The notes: generated by a model not told the origin, from the letters alone. DNA of 48,514 nt from JBEKTY01 sp049515555 (GCA_049515555.1 JBEKTY010000044.1:1-48514), one strand, 5' to 3'. Shown: positions 33,554-41,934, counted from the stretch's first letter. Numbers and translations: made by a program.

Positions 33554-33822
33554 ATGAATGTCAACATCCATCCGATCAAGCTGGGCGTTGACCACTGCTA
33601 TGTCATCCAGGGCGACGGCACCATCATGGTCGATGCCGCCAGCTCGTGGCAGGCGGCACGGTTTCGCAAGTCGATGGAAAGGCTGGGTATTGACCCCCGC
33701 AGCATTCATCTGATCGTCATAACCCACGGGCACTTCGATCACATCGGATCGGCCAGGGACATCCAGGAGATCACCGGTGCCAAGATCGCCATGCACGAAC
33801 GAGAAAAGGAATGGCTTGAGAA
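33554..33822 (+). pseudogene. Metallo-beta-lactamase-fold hydrolase, 5' fragment cut by IS21 element
   Basis: This fragment encodes the N-terminal 89 residues of a small hydrolase (MNVNIHPIKLGVDHCYVIQG), including the metal motif THGHFDHIG (H58, H60, D62, H63). It is interrupted after codon 89 by the IS element. Joining base 33822 to base 36725 gives an uninterrupted frame of 225 residues across the two fragments. As the gene stands, translation stops 16 bases into the IS (33838), so the enzyme is inactive. Confidence 0.85.
33816..33822. repeat. Target-site duplication, left copy
   Basis: TTGAGAA directly precedes the first base of the IS element and is repeated exactly at 36718-36724 after its last base. 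A 7-bp duplication lies in the range reported for the IS21 family (4-8 bp). It marks a recent, simple insertion. Confidence 0.9.
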
Positions 33823-33936
33823 TGTCAGCGGGCGCTGAAAACCAGCCATCTATGAGCGCTTGAAAACCAGCCATCCTGAGAACGAGGGGTTGGCCAGGTA
33901 GGATTTCCAGTTTTGCACGACTGGAAGGAGTCCTAC

Positions 33937-35808
33937 ATGGCGAACCGGCTCACGATGGCGAAGATCCAAGCGATTCAAAGTTTACACGAGCAGGGCTGGC
34001 GGAATCGGAAGATTGCCCGGGAGTTGGACGCAGATCGAGAGACGGTCGCAAAGTACGTCCGGGCAGCGGCTTGCGTTCCAAAACCGGCCAAAGCGCCCAT
34101 CGGCTCCGATTCCGTAGGCCGTTCGGCTACGCAACCATGGGAAGGCCGACCCCCAGATCCACAATCTGGTGATCGGCACGGGATCGAACCTGGCCAACCG
34201 CCTCCCCTGCTGGACCTACCGCCGGGCAATTCAAAACCAGCCAAAGCGCCCATTGGCTCGGAAGGGTCAAAACCGGCCAAAGCGCCCCTCGGGTCGGAGG
34301 CCATTTCCGACGCCTTCGATCCGGCGCAATCGCCCCCTGACGTGGTGGCGGGTAGCGAAGCTTCGGCAGCCGCAGTTCCCTCCGAGAATGACTGCGGTCG
34401 CAGCGCCTGCGAGCCCTATCGGCGGGTGATCCTGGAGAAGTTGGAGCAGGGCCTCTCGGCCCAGCGGATCTACCAGGACCTTTTGGGCGACGGGTTCGAT
34501 CACGAGTACCACAGCGTGCGTCGCTTCGTGGCCAGGCTGCGGGGAACCAGCCCACTGCCGTTTCGCCGCATGGAGTGTGAGCGGGGCGAAGAGGCCCAGG
34601 TCGATTTCGGCACGGGAGCGTGGATCGAGCAGCCCGATGGCAAGCGGCGGCGGTCGCATGTCTTTCGGATCGTGCTGAGTTTCAGCCGCAAGGGATACTG
34701 CGAGGCGGTCTATCGTCAGACTGCCGAGGATTTTATTCGCTGCATCGAAAACGCCTTCTGGCATTTCGGCGGCGTGCCGCAGGTCCTGGTGATCGACAAC
34801 CTCAAGGCAGCGGTGAAAACGCCGGACTGGTACGACCCGGATCTCAATCCCAAGATTCAGTCGTTCTGCGAGCACTACGGCGTGGTGATCCTGCCCACGA
34901 AGCCTCGCACGCCGAGGCACAAGGGGAAGATCGAAAGCGGCGTGGGCTACGTCCAGAACAACGGGCTCAAGGGCCACCGCTTCACGAGCCTGGAGGCCGA
35001 GAACGATCATCTGCTGCGTTGGGAGACGACCATTGCCGACACCCGGCTCCACGGCACGATCCGCAAGCAAGTCGGCAAGCTCTTTCGGGAAGTGGAGCGT
35101 GGGGCGCTCAGGCCGTTGCCGGTGGAGCGATTCCCGTTCTTCAACGAGGGGAAGCGGGCCGTGCATCGGGACGGGCATGTCGAAGTGGCCAAAGCCTACT
35201 ACTCGGTGCCGCCGGAGTACCTGGGCCACACGCTCTGGGTCCGTTGGGACCTGCGGTTGGTGCGAATCTTCAACGGTCGCATGGAGCAGATCGCCGTGCA
35301 TGTGCGGCAGGAGCCGGGCCGCTTCAGCACGCTGCCGGAGCACATTCATCAGCAGAAGAAGAGCAGTATCGAACGTGGGGCGGTCTGGCTGTTGGGGCGT
35401 ACTCGGCTCGTCGGCGAGCACACGGCCCGTTGGGCTGAAAACATGCTGCAAACCCGGGGAATCGAGGGTGTGCGGGTCTTGCAAGGGCTCTTGGCCCTGA
35501 CGAAGCGGCACAATGCCGACGCCATCGAACGAGCCTGCGAAGTGGCCTTCTCGCACGGGGCCTGGCGACTGAAAACCCTCCGCCAACTGCTCAAACGAGA
35601 CGCCCCGCAGCAAGAGACCTTCAACTTCCTCCAAGAGCACCCGATCATTCGTTCCTTGAGCGATTACGGGAAGCTGGTGGCCACGTCGTTCGAGCGTCCT
35701 TGGGGGAGGGACCAGAGGCCCCAGTTCCCTCCCCCAAACCCCCACCTCCTTCCCTCTTCTCTGTGTTCCGTTCCATCAACCCAGTGTAGGAGTGATTGCC
35801 ATGAATGA
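33937..35808 (+). CDS. istA: IS21-family transposase IstA
   Basis: A protein of 623 residues. An N-terminal helix-turn-helix (QSLHEQGWRNRKIARELDAD, about 14-33) is followed by an unusual proline-rich, repetitive stretch (about 48-135) with three copies of KPAKAPIGS. Then come a second DNA-binding region (RIYQDLLGDGFDHEYHSVRR) and the DDE integrase core with D223 (AQVDFGTG), D287 (VLVIDNLK) and E333 (GKIESGVGY). The catalytic triad is complete. ATG at 33937 has GGAAGGAG upstream. It overlaps istB by 8 bases. The repeat stretch makes it longer than many IstA proteins (about 400-520). Confidence 0.95.
   Translation: MANRLTMAKIQAIQSLHEQGWRNRKIARELDADRETVAKYVRAAACVPKPAKAPIGSDSVGRSATQPWEGRPPDPQSGDRHGIEPGQPPPLLDLPPGNSKPAKAPIGSEGSKPAKAPLGSEAISDAFDPAQSPPDVVAGSEASAAAVPSENDCGRSACEPYRRVILEKLEQGLSAQRIYQDLLGDGFDHEYHSVRRFVARLRGTSPLPFRRMECERGEEAQVDFGTGAWIEQPDGKRRRSHVFRIVLSFSRKGYCEAVYRQTAEDFIRCIENAFWHFGGVPQVLVIDNLKAAVKTPDWYDPDLNPKIQSFCEHYGVVILPTKPRTPRHKGKIESGVGYVQNNGLKGHRFTSLEAENDHLLRWETTIADTRLHGTIRKQVGKLFREVERGALRPLPVERFPFFNEGKRAVHRDGHVEVAKAYYSVPPEYLGHTLWVRWDLRLVRIFNGRMEQIAVHVRQEPGRFSTLPEHIHQQKKSSIERGAVWLLGRTRLVGEHTARWAENMLQTRGIEGVRVLQGLLALTKRHNADAIERACEVAFSHGAWRLKTLRQLLKRDAPQQETFNFLQEHPIIRSLSDYGKLVATSFERPWGRDQRPQFPPPNPHLLPSSLCSVPSTQCRSDCHE
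34080..34287 (+). repeat. Three internal 19-base repeats in istA resembling the IS ends
   Basis: AAAACCRGCCAAAGCGCCC occurs at 34080-34098, 34233-34251 and 34269-34287, always in the same orientation and frame, encoding KPAKAP. Its first ten bases equal the core of the left terminal repeats (AAAACCAGCC) in two variants, and CAAAGCGCCC occurs at the right end of the element (36701-36710). The copies might be extra transposase-binding sites or the result of terminal repeats captured into the gene. Confidence 0.7.
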
Positions 35809-36610
35809 ATCGTTGGCGTCGGCCCTGAGAAAGCTGCGGCTCTCGGGCCTGGCCCAAACCTTGGAGGTGCGGCTGCAAGAGGCCGCCAGCCACAGCCTCA
35901 ACCACCTGGAGTTCCTGGAGTTGATCCTCCAAGATGAACTCTCGGTGCGGCAAGAGCGGCTCATCGACCGCCGGGTGAAAGCGGCAGGCTTCCGTGAGCT
36001 GAAGCCCCTGAGCGACTTCGAGTGGAGCTTCAATCCGTCGATCAAGAAGAAGCAGGTCTTCGACTTGGCCTGCTGCCGGTTCATCCGGGAGCGTCGTGAC
36101 GTGCTGTGGATGGGACCGCCGGGCGTCGGCAAGTCGTTCTTGGTCCAGGCATTGGCCTACGAGGCGATCAAGCAAGGGTTCGTCGTCCTCTACCGTTCGA
36201 TCTTCGACGTGGTGCGGGACTTCCTGCACGACGAAGCCCTTGGTGGTGAGGAGCGGGTGCTGGCGAAGTATCTGAAGCCGGACCTCTTGATCATCGACGA
36301 CATGGGAATGAAGCAGTTGCCGAAGCGGAGCGGTGAGTATCTCTTCGAGATCATCATGCGGCGTTACGAAACCCGCAGTACGATGATGACCAGCAACCGC
36401 CCCTTGGAGGACTGGGGCAAGCTGATCGGCGACGTTCCCTCGGCCACGGCGATCCTCGACCGCTTCCTGCACCACACCGAGATCATCACGATCACGGGCC
36501 GAAGTTACCGGCTCCGCAACCAAGGCGGCCAGGCGGACGAGGGAAACGGCCAGGCAAAGGAAGGGAAGCGATCCCGGCGAGAGACGCCGGAGTCCCCGCC
36601 TGCGGAGTAG
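35801..36610 (+). CDS. istB: IS21-family helper ATPase IstB
   Basis: A protein of 269 residues, DnaA/DnaC-like AAA+ ATPase that delivers the target site to IstA. N-terminal IstB helical domain (LASALRKLRLSGLAQTLEVR), Walker A GPPGVGKSF at about 105-113, Walker B LLIIDDMGMK at about 165-174, and MTSNRPLEDWGKLIGD with sensor-1 asparagine. ATG at 35801 has AGGAG upstream and overlaps istA by 8 bases. The C-terminal tail after RGRSYRLRNQ is longer and charged compared with many members. Confidence 0.95.
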   Translation: MNESLASALRKLRLSGLAQTLEVRLQEAASHSLNHLEFLELILQDELSVRQERLIDRRVKAAGFRELKPLSDFEWSFNPSIKKKQVFDLACCRFIRERRDVLWMGPPGVGKSFLVQALAYEAIKQGFVVLYRSIFDVVRDFLHDEALGGEERVLAKYLKPDLLIIDDMGMKQLPKRSGEYLFEIIMRRYETRSTMMTSNRPLEDWGKLIGDVPSATAILDRFLHHTEIITITGRSYRLRNQGGQADEGNGQAKEGKRSRRETPESPPAE

Positions 36611-36717
36611 CACAGCACTTGTCGGCAGATCAAAGCCCGGCTACATTACCAAGCATGAACCCAACTGGCTGGTTTTGAAGCGCCTCTCGGTGGCTGGTTT
36701 CAAAGCGCCCAATGACA

Positions 36718-36724
36718 TTGAGAA
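36718..36724. repeat. Target-site duplication, right copy
   Basis: TTGAGAA follows the last base of the IS element and matches 33816-33822 exactly. Confidence 0.9.
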
Positions 36725-37133
36725 GTCCTTGAAGCCGCTGCCGCCTGCGGTCACGACCTGGGGTGCCATCTTCAAGGCGACGATGGGCATGTTCCTACCG
36801 TTGGTCCGTTTTCCTCCCGCTCATGTTGATGTGGTATTGGGCGACGACGGCCTCTCCCTGGCCGAGTACGGGGTTCCAGGCAGAATCATTTATACCCCCG
36901 GCCACTCGATGGGATCGGTCAGTGTCTTGTTGGAGACCGGCGATGCCTTTGTAGGGGATCTGGCAATGAACGCACTTCCCCTTCGCCTTAGTCCTGGGCT
37001 GCCGATCTTCGCCGAGAACATGCAGAAGGTGAAGGAGAGTTGGAAGCTGCTGCTAGACCAAGGGGCCAAGATCGTGTATCCGGCACACGGAAAGCCGTTT
37101 TCGGCTGAAGTCATGCGGGCGGCGGTACAGTGA
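36725..37133 (+). pseudogene. Metallo-beta-lactamase-fold hydrolase, 3' fragment
   Basis: Encodes the C-terminal part of the interrupted hydrolase (KSLKPLPPAVTTWGAIFKAT ... SAEVMRAAVQ). It carries the remaining metal-site residues: the histidine in YTPGHSMGS, the aspartate in FVGDLAMN and the histidine in VYPAHGKPF. Frame matches the 5' fragment if the IS and one target copy are removed. A possible start inside the IS end (36675) could express a fragment lacking the HxHxDH motif, which would be inactive. Confidence 0.85.
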
Positions 37134-37140
37134 AGGAACA

Positions 37141-37488
37141 ATGAGAACCATGTGCGAAGACACGGCAATATGGACGCAGACGGGAGCCACGCTCAGCGAC
37201 AAGTCCGCCCGGCAGGAGTTCGGCCTGACGCAGCAGGAAATCTATGCTGCAATGCGGGCGGGCAAGTTGCAGTATCGGGAAGCCAGCATGGATGGCAACC
37301 CGTGGTTTCGGCTGCTGCGGCATGAAGTTGAAGCCCTAGTCAGCGAGAAGAGCGGGCAGGATCACCTCCAAAAGAAAAAGCTCCAAAAGGAGTTGGCCGA
37401 CATCAACAAGGAAGCCCGGAAGCTGAACACTCGCTTGGCTGCCATCGAACGGCGACGGGCTGAACTGATGAAGGAACTTGGTGGATGA
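37141..37488 (+). CDS. Small predicted DNA-binding protein with coiled coil
   Basis: A protein of 115 residues (or 112 from the second ATG at 37150). The first 60 residues, with SARQEFGLTQQEIYAAMRAG followed by YREASMDGNPWFRLLRHEVE, have the pattern of an excisionase/MerR-type winged helix. Residues 70-112 form a charged coiled coil (KKKLQKELADINKEARKLN). The gene starts 7 bases after the hydrolase stop and overlaps the next gene by 4 bases, so it may have been co-transcribed with the hydrolase before the IS insertion. Specific function unknown. Confidence 0.6.
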   Translation: MRTMCEDTAIWTQTGATLSDKSARQEFGLTQQEIYAAMRAGKLQYREASMDGNPWFRLLRHEVEALVSEKSGQDHLQKKKLQKELADINKEARKLNTRLAAIERRRAELMKELGG

Positions 37489-38285
37489 CAGCGACGTGCC
37501 CCAGCGGCAATCCCTTGCCCCAATCACCCGGTAGCACCCATCCCCTACTGGCGATGGTCGCCCTCAAGACGCCGTCCCTGCCCTTGGCCACGGCGCTGCT
37601 GGGAAGCCTCAAGGCCATTCCGGGGATCGCTGTGGATCTCGGGTCCGTCCAGACCAAGGACGAGAGCTTCGTCTTCGGGCTGGGAAAGGACCATGCCGCC
37701 ATTGCCCTTTTGCCCGCCCCGATTCCCTGGTCGAACCTGGAAGGGCCTTGTGCCACAGCCTGGTGGTGGCCCGAGGCCACGGAAAGGATGAAAGGCCATA
37801 GAGCCCATGTCCTGGTGGCCCTGGTCGGCGAGACGGGCAACCCCGTTCAGCGGCACATCACGTTCACCCACCTGACCGCAGCGGTCGCCTCACACACCGA
37901 TGCCGTGGGCATCTACTGGGGCGGTGGAAGGCTCGTCCACGATCCCCAAGCGTTCATCGAAGAGGCACAGAACGTCTCGCCGGCGAACCTTCCGCTTTCG
38001 CTTTGGATTGATTTCCGAGTGGAAACGAACGACGACGGATCGCATCGGCTGTTCACGACAGGGATGAAGGCGTTCGGCAAGATGGAGATTGAAATACCGC
38101 ACAGCAAGAATAAGCCTGTTGATGTCTTCAACTTTGCCTGCTCGATTGCGGATTACGTCATAACGAATAATCCGAACATCGAGGACGGCCACACGATGGG
38201 GCGGTCGGCAACCGAGAAGATCCGAGCCACCTACACTCCATCGATGTATGACTCCACCATCACCGTGCTGCGGTTGGATTTCTAG
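37485..38285 (+). CDS. DUF4261-domain protein
   Basis: A protein of 266 residues. The N-terminal part contains FVFGLGKDHAAIALLPAPIPWSNLEGPCATAWWWP, the core signature of DUF4261, and the C-terminal part SLWIDFRVETNDDGSHRLFTTGMKAFGKMEIEI is the second conserved block. The family is of unknown function, sometimes found near immunity or polymorphic-toxin genes. ATG overlaps the upstream stop (ATGA at 37485-37488). No signal peptide or membrane helix. Confidence 0.8.
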   Translation: MTATCPSGNPLPQSPGSTHPLLAMVALKTPSLPLATALLGSLKAIPGIAVDLGSVQTKDESFVFGLGKDHAAIALLPAPIPWSNLEGPCATAWWWPEATERMKGHRAHVLVALVGETGNPVQRHITFTHLTAAVASHTDAVGIYWGGGRLVHDPQAFIEEAQNVSPANLPLSLWIDFRVETNDDGSHRLFTTGMKAFGKMEIEIPHSKNKPVDVFNFACSIADYVITNNPNIEDGHTMGRSATEKIRATYTPSMYDSTITVLRLDF

Positions 38286-38296
38286 GAATTGAAGCC

Positions 38297-38761
38297 ATGA
38301 CAGAAAGGGGAGACACGAACCGGATAGACGCTGCTATCTCCCGCTTTGCAGAGGGCTTCAACTGTTCTCAGGCCGTGTTGTCGGCCTTTGCCGGAGACTT
38401 TGGCCTGGACGACCAGGCTGCTCTGAAGATCGCCTCGGGTTTCGGCGGTGGCATGGGCCGAATGGCCGACACCTGCGGGGCGGTCACCGGGGCGTTCATG
38501 GTCCTTGGGTTACGATATGGGCAAGCCTCGTCGGATCGAGAGGCCAAGGAAGCGATCTACGCACGGATCAGGGAGTTCGCCCAGCGGTTCCAGGCCCGCC
38601 ATGGTTCGCTGGTCTGCCGGGAATTGCTGGAGTGCGACATCAGCACGCCCGAGGGCCTTCAACGGGCCAAGGACGAGAAAGTGCTCACGACGATCTGCCC
38701 AAAGTTCGTGCGGGATGCCGTCGAACTCCTGGAGGAGATGCTGGCATTGGCCCCAGGGTAA
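38297..38761 (+). CDS. C_GCAxxG_C_C family protein
   Basis: A protein of 154 residues of a cysteine-rich family thought to bind metal or a redox cofactor. Family cysteines visible are in FNCSQAVLSAF, ADTCGAVTGAFMVLG (the CGAxxG motif), VCRELLECD and TTICPKFVRDA. All motif cysteines are present. It starts 11 bases after the DUF4261 stop on the same strand. Members are often redox-related and associated with electron transfer or thiol proteins; the exact role is unknown. Confidence 0.88.
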   Translation: MTERGDTNRIDAAISRFAEGFNCSQAVLSAFAGDFGLDDQAALKIASGFGGGMGRMADTCGAVTGAFMVLGLRYGQASSDREAKEAIYARIREFAQRFQARHGSLVCRELLECDISTPEGLQRAKDEKVLTTICPKFVRDAVELLEEMLALAPG

Positions 38762-38877
38762 CCAAGACGCCGAGGTGTCGGGCGGGAACGTCAGCAAGAC
38801 CCAGACCATAACGGTGAACCAGGACACCGTCGCAAGGCAGCGAGAGCGACCTGCTTAGCCGGATTGAATCGTGTCGT

Positions 38878-39282
38878 TCAACCCGGTATCTTCACTTCAC
38901 GGATGAAGGAACACCCGACCACATACCCTATCCTCACGCCCTCGTCCAAGCGGTAATCCACCACAGAGACCAGCATATAGGTAGGCTTGGATGGTGTTCC
39001 CAAACGTACAACGGCGTACTCGAAGTCGGGCGGCTGCGGCAAGAAGAACGACATGCCCCCTTCGGAAAGATCGCAGCAATGAACTTCACGAAGCATCCAC
39101 TTGGCGGGCAAACGCTGATCGACGTGGGGGGCCACCAACTCGATTACAGGATGAGGGAGCCGCTTGGAAGACCGGCGTTCCTTCGGTGGAGCCTTGGTGG
39201 ACTTCCGTTCCAGAAGATTGCCGATCTGCTCTATGTCCCGATGAGTAAGCATCGAAGAAGGAAACAGTTTCCTTTCCCTCAT
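38878..39282 (-). CDS. PilZ-domain protein
   Basis: A protein of 134 residues. The PilZ c-di-GMP binding signature is complete: RRSSKR at about 36-41 (RxxxR) and DLSEGG at 71-76 (D/NxSxxG). The N-terminal 30 residues (MLTHRDIEQIGNLLERKSTK) are an extra helix. It should bind cyclic di-GMP and act as a single-domain effector. It is convergent with the C_GCAxxG_C_C gene, separated by 116 bases with no clear terminator hairpin. Confidence 0.85.
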   Translation of the reverse strand: MRERKLFPSSMLTHRDIEQIGNLLERKSTKAPPKERRSSKRLPHPVIELVAPHVDQRLPAKWMLREVHCCDLSEGGMSFFLPQPPDFEYAVVRLGTPSKPTYMLVSVVDYRLDEGVRIGYVVGCSFIREVKIPG

Positions 39283-39318
39283 TTGTGATCCTGGGAATCG
39301 ACGCCCTCCTATGCCCGG

Positions 39319-39639
39319 TTACGCTGCCGTCATCGCTTCCAGCAGATCCTTGAACTTCTTCATCCCACCGATCTCCCGGATCAGTCCCAGAAGGTCGCTG
39401 AGACGGTCAAACCCGCCAACGGCCTTGGCCGTCTGCACCACCGCCTTGACCTGGCTGATGGTGACGGTGTCCCCGGCCTTCTTTTCGGCTGGAGCCGCTG
39501 CCGGTTCAGGAGCGGGGGCTTGCTTCTGGTTTCCATTGAACTGGTGGCCGCACTGGGAGCAGGTCTTGGTCCTGGTGCCCTTGATCCACGCCTGGCACTT
39601 CGGGCACTGCTTCTGGCCTCGTCTGGTTCTCTTAGCCAT
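39319..39639 (-). CDS. Small zinc-ribbon protein
   Basis: A protein of 106 residues. Two CxxC pairs (C12/C15 in QCPKCQ and C27/C30 in TCSQCG) form a zinc ribbon, followed by an Ala/Pro-rich linker (about 36-57) and a helical C-terminal region (ISQVKAVVQTAKAVGGFDRL, LIREIGGMKKFKDLLEAM). The N-terminus MAKRTRRGQK is basic. The architecture resembles small planctomycete zinc-ribbon proteins that may bind nucleic acid; the role is not known. The start at 39639 is chosen because the upstream in-frame ATG at 39678 adds residues without coding character. Confidence 0.65.
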   Translation of the reverse strand: MAKRTRRGQKQCPKCQAWIKGTRTKTCSQCGHQFNGNQKQAPAPEPAAAPAEKKAGDTVTISQVKAVVQTAKAVGGFDRLSDLLGLIREIGGMKKFKDLLEAMTAA

Positions 39640-39818
39640 GTATGATTCTCCGTTCTGGGGTATTGGCTGGATGAACAATTATTACCCGCAGAATCGACGG
39701 GGCAATCTGCAACGTAAAGATAAAGCGTCGGCCCTGTGACGGGTGTGCGGGATAATCCGAAGACAACGGGCGAGGAGTCTGCTCTTGGCATTTGTGACGA
39801 CGGCACTGAGGCGAAGAA

Positions 39819-41003
39819 TCATTTGGTTCTGACATGCAATGCGGTGGGGCCAGCCGCCCGAATCATCGACTCTTTCTCCTGGCGTGAAAGGGCCTTGATC
39901 GCCAACTCTCTTTTCAGGGCATGACTGCGAGTGGCCTGTGTTTCCTGGTAGGCCAACACAACAGGCAGGCGGCTGCGGGTGTAACGTGATGCTGTTCCGG
40001 CGTTGTGCTGCTTCAATCGACGAGGCACGTCATTCGTGATTCCGGTGTAGAGGGAGCCGTCTGCGCACCGCAGGAGATAGACAAACCAACTTCCGTCCGT
40101 CTTCTTCTTGTTCCTCAACTCCGTCAGCAGCTTCTCCAGCGCTACTTCCTTCGCCTTGGCTTCGACTTCTACGGTGATCTTCTTTCGTCTCCACGACTTT
40201 GGGAAATCCTTCACGTCGATAAAATCGTGGTGCCGATGGGGTTTCGGCCCGTTCCAGCCTTCAATCGGGCTGGAAATGTGGAAGAGCGGTTCACGATCCC
40301 AGGTTGCCAGAGCCCTTTTCGTGGCCTGTTCGACGCTCATGCCATCAGGATTACAACGGTGATGATGGACATCGTAGACGAGCGGCAAGCCTTCGGCCTT
40401 GCAGAGTGGCAACAGATCAGCGGGCGTGAAGACCCTGGCGTCGTTCTCAAGCGTTACCAGCTTGCGGGCTTTCTTGGACAATCTGGCGAAGTTCTTCGCA
40501 AACGTCTGCAATGCCGCCTGCTTGTCACCATAGGCACCGCCGCCGTGGATAATCACGACATCGGCACCGATCCACTGGGCGACTTCTGCCTGATACTCGA
40601 TCTCCTGGATCGACTGCGTGACAACATCCGGTCGGGGTGAATTCAACACCACGAACTGGTCCGGGTGGAATGTCGTCCGCAGCCCAGCACTCTTGGCGAA
40701 GGCCCCGCATTTCCGAAACTGGTTCACGATCTGCCGACCACCGGGTAGTTCCACCAAGTCGTAGCCGACCTCGGGATGGGTCTTGAGCGGGAGAATCTGG
40801 CTGTTCACCCGGAAACACCCGATGCCGTTGGCCGAACAGAACCGCAATGCTTGCAGGAGTGCCTGGGCGTTGGCGGCACAGAGGTCGGCCAGCTTCTTCC
40901 GACCCTCATCACGGGACAAACGCTTGGTCGCCGTCGCCGTGGTGGTGCGGAACTTGATCGGTTCATCCCGGAAGATGCAACACAGGCCGAGGCGGATCAT
41001 CAT
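39819..41003 (-). CDS. uvsE: UV damage endonuclease UvsE fused to a GIY-YIG nuclease domain
   Basis: A protein of 394 residues (or 393 from the second ATG). Residues 1-300 are a UvsE/UVDE TIM-barrel endonuclease that nicks 5' of UV photoproducts: IRLGLCCIFRDEPIKFRTTT, GIGCFRVNSQILPL, TFHPDQFVVLNSP, VVIIHGGGAYGDK, LVTLENDARVFTP and VYDVHHHRCNP give the metal ligands. Residues 305-394 are a YhbQ-type GIY-YIG domain: WFVYLLRCADGSLYTGITND, then RRLKQHN and YTRSRLPVVLAYQE. It overlaps the mgtC-like gene upstream by 4 bases (ATGA). The fusion pairs two repair nuclease folds in one chain; it appears uninterrupted. Confidence 0.88.
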   Translation of the reverse strand: MMIRLGLCCIFRDEPIKFRTTTATATKRLSRDEGRKKLADLCAANAQALLQALRFCSANGIGCFRVNSQILPLKTHPEVGYDLVELPGGRQIVNQFRKCGAFAKSAGLRTTFHPDQFVVLNSPRPDVVTQSIQEIEYQAEVAQWIGADVVIIHGGGAYGDKQAALQTFAKNFARLSKKARKLVTLENDARVFTPADLLPLCKAEGLPLVYDVHHHRCNPDGMSVEQATKRALATWDREPLFHISSPIEGWNGPKPHRHHDFIDVKDFPKSWRRKKITVEVEAKAKEVALEKLLTELRNKKKTDGSWFVYLLRCADGSLYTGITNDVPRRLKQHNAGTASRYTRSRLPVVLAYQETQATRSHALKRELAIKALSRQEKESMIRAAGPTALHVRTK

Positions 41004-41494
41004 CGGATGCCCACATCTTCGTCCCTGTGTATCATCCAACGTTCGAACCAAGCAACGGCAGTGAGGATAACGAAGGCCAGGATCGCACCCACGACCGCCA
41101 GACCCAGCCGCCCAGTGCCAGCGGCGATGCCAACGGTTGCCGTCAGCCAGAGGCTCGCAGCGGTGGTCACTCCCACGATCTGATGCTGCTCGCTCAACTT
41201 GAGGATGACGCCGCCGCCGATAAATCCGATCCCGGTAATAGTTCCCTGGATGACACGGCTCAAGTCTGCACTGGACATCCCCGTCAACTGCGGTAGGAGA
41301 ACCACCAGGGCGGCCCCAAGTGTCACAAGCATGTGCGTTCGCATTCCCGCTGCCTTGCGAGCCTCGGCTCTTTGGAAGCCCAGGATACCACCTAGTATTA
41401 CGGCAGCGAGAAGACGCACGACGATGCGAGCGATTTCTACGTTGTCTGGCAAACCGGCAACTAACTCCTGCCACAAAGCCGCACCCATGCCCAT
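41000..41494 (-). CDS. MgtC/SapB-family membrane protein
   Basis: A protein of 164 residues with about four or five transmembrane helices: IVVRLLAAVILGGILGFQRA, LVTLGAALVVLLPQL, ITGIGFIGGGVIL, TAASLWLTATVGIAAGTGRLG and AVVGAILAFVILTAVAW. The sequence RAEARKAAGMRTHMLVTLGA and GIGFIGGGVIL are family hallmarks. It lacks the C-terminal ACT-like domain of some MgtC proteins. MgtC is linked to Mg2+ limitation and membrane potential control. It overlaps uvsE by 4 bases. Confidence 0.9.
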   Translation of the reverse strand: MGMGAALWQELVAGLPDNVEIARIVVRLLAAVILGGILGFQRAEARKAAGMRTHMLVTLGAALVVLLPQLTGMSSADLSRVIQGTITGIGFIGGGVILKLSEQHQIVGVTTAASLWLTATVGIAAGTGRLGLAVVGAILAFVILTAVAWFERWMIHRDEDVGIR

Positions 41495-41526
41495 GATTCA
41501 CCTGCCTTTCTGATTGGCCGTTAGCC

Positions 41527-41904
41527 CTATTCTTCTACCACATTGTACATGGCCCGCAGCCATTCCGGTTCCTGCTTCAGGTACTTGCCGAAGATCCAGT
41601 CATCGCCGTAGTCTTGCTTCAGATCGGTAATACGGTCCTTGCCCCAGGTCATCTTCGTGATGGCCCCGGCCTGCATCGCCTCATCCATGGCATTCATGGG
41701 AATACGAAGGACATCCTTGGCCTGGACGGCTGCGGCAAAATGATCCAGCAGGCCCTCGACGGCCAGCCGCTCGTTCACGGTCTTGCCATTGTAGTGGAGA
41801 ACGACTCCTGGCCGTCGAGAGCGTGGAGATCCTTCCTGCGGGCAAGGCGCTGACGAAGTACGCCGTGTAATTTGAAGGCACCGGGCAGGTACATCGGGCG
41901 TCAC
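41527..41904 (-). pseudogene. Remnant of an unknown gene with a doubtful 5' end
   Basis: The last 89 residues (HYNGKTVNERLAVEGLLDHF ... EPEWLRAMYNVVEE) read as a coherent acidic, helical protein tail. Upstream of about 41795 the same frame gives an arginine/proline-rich nonsense stretch, while a second frame gives NYTAYFVSALPAGRISTLST. A frameshift or internal deletion is likely at 41780-41830. No family recognised. It stands between the mgtC-like gene and the alpha/beta hydrolase on the same strand. Confidence 0.35.
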
Positions 41905-41934
41905 GGGAAGCCCAGGACCGGCAGGACTACAGCA

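Larger units (their letters stand above)
33823..36717 (+). mobile_element. Complete IS21-family insertion sequence
   Basis: A 2,895-bp element carrying istA and istB, bounded by TGTCA at the left end and TGACA at the right end (inverted). Each end holds two copies of a repeat with the core AAAACCAGCC, spaced 25 bases apart: 33838-33847 and 33863-33872 on the left, 36667-36676 and 36692-36700 (complement) on the right. Multiple terminal repeats of this kind are typical of IS21 and bind the transposase. Flanks carry a 7-bp direct duplication. The element has no visible damage and may be mobile. It sits inside a metallo-hydrolase gene. Confidence 0.95.

Noticed and set aside
34267..35745. 492-codon open frame on the minus strand opposite istA
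   Set aside because: istA contains the full DDE triad; the antisense frame has no domain.
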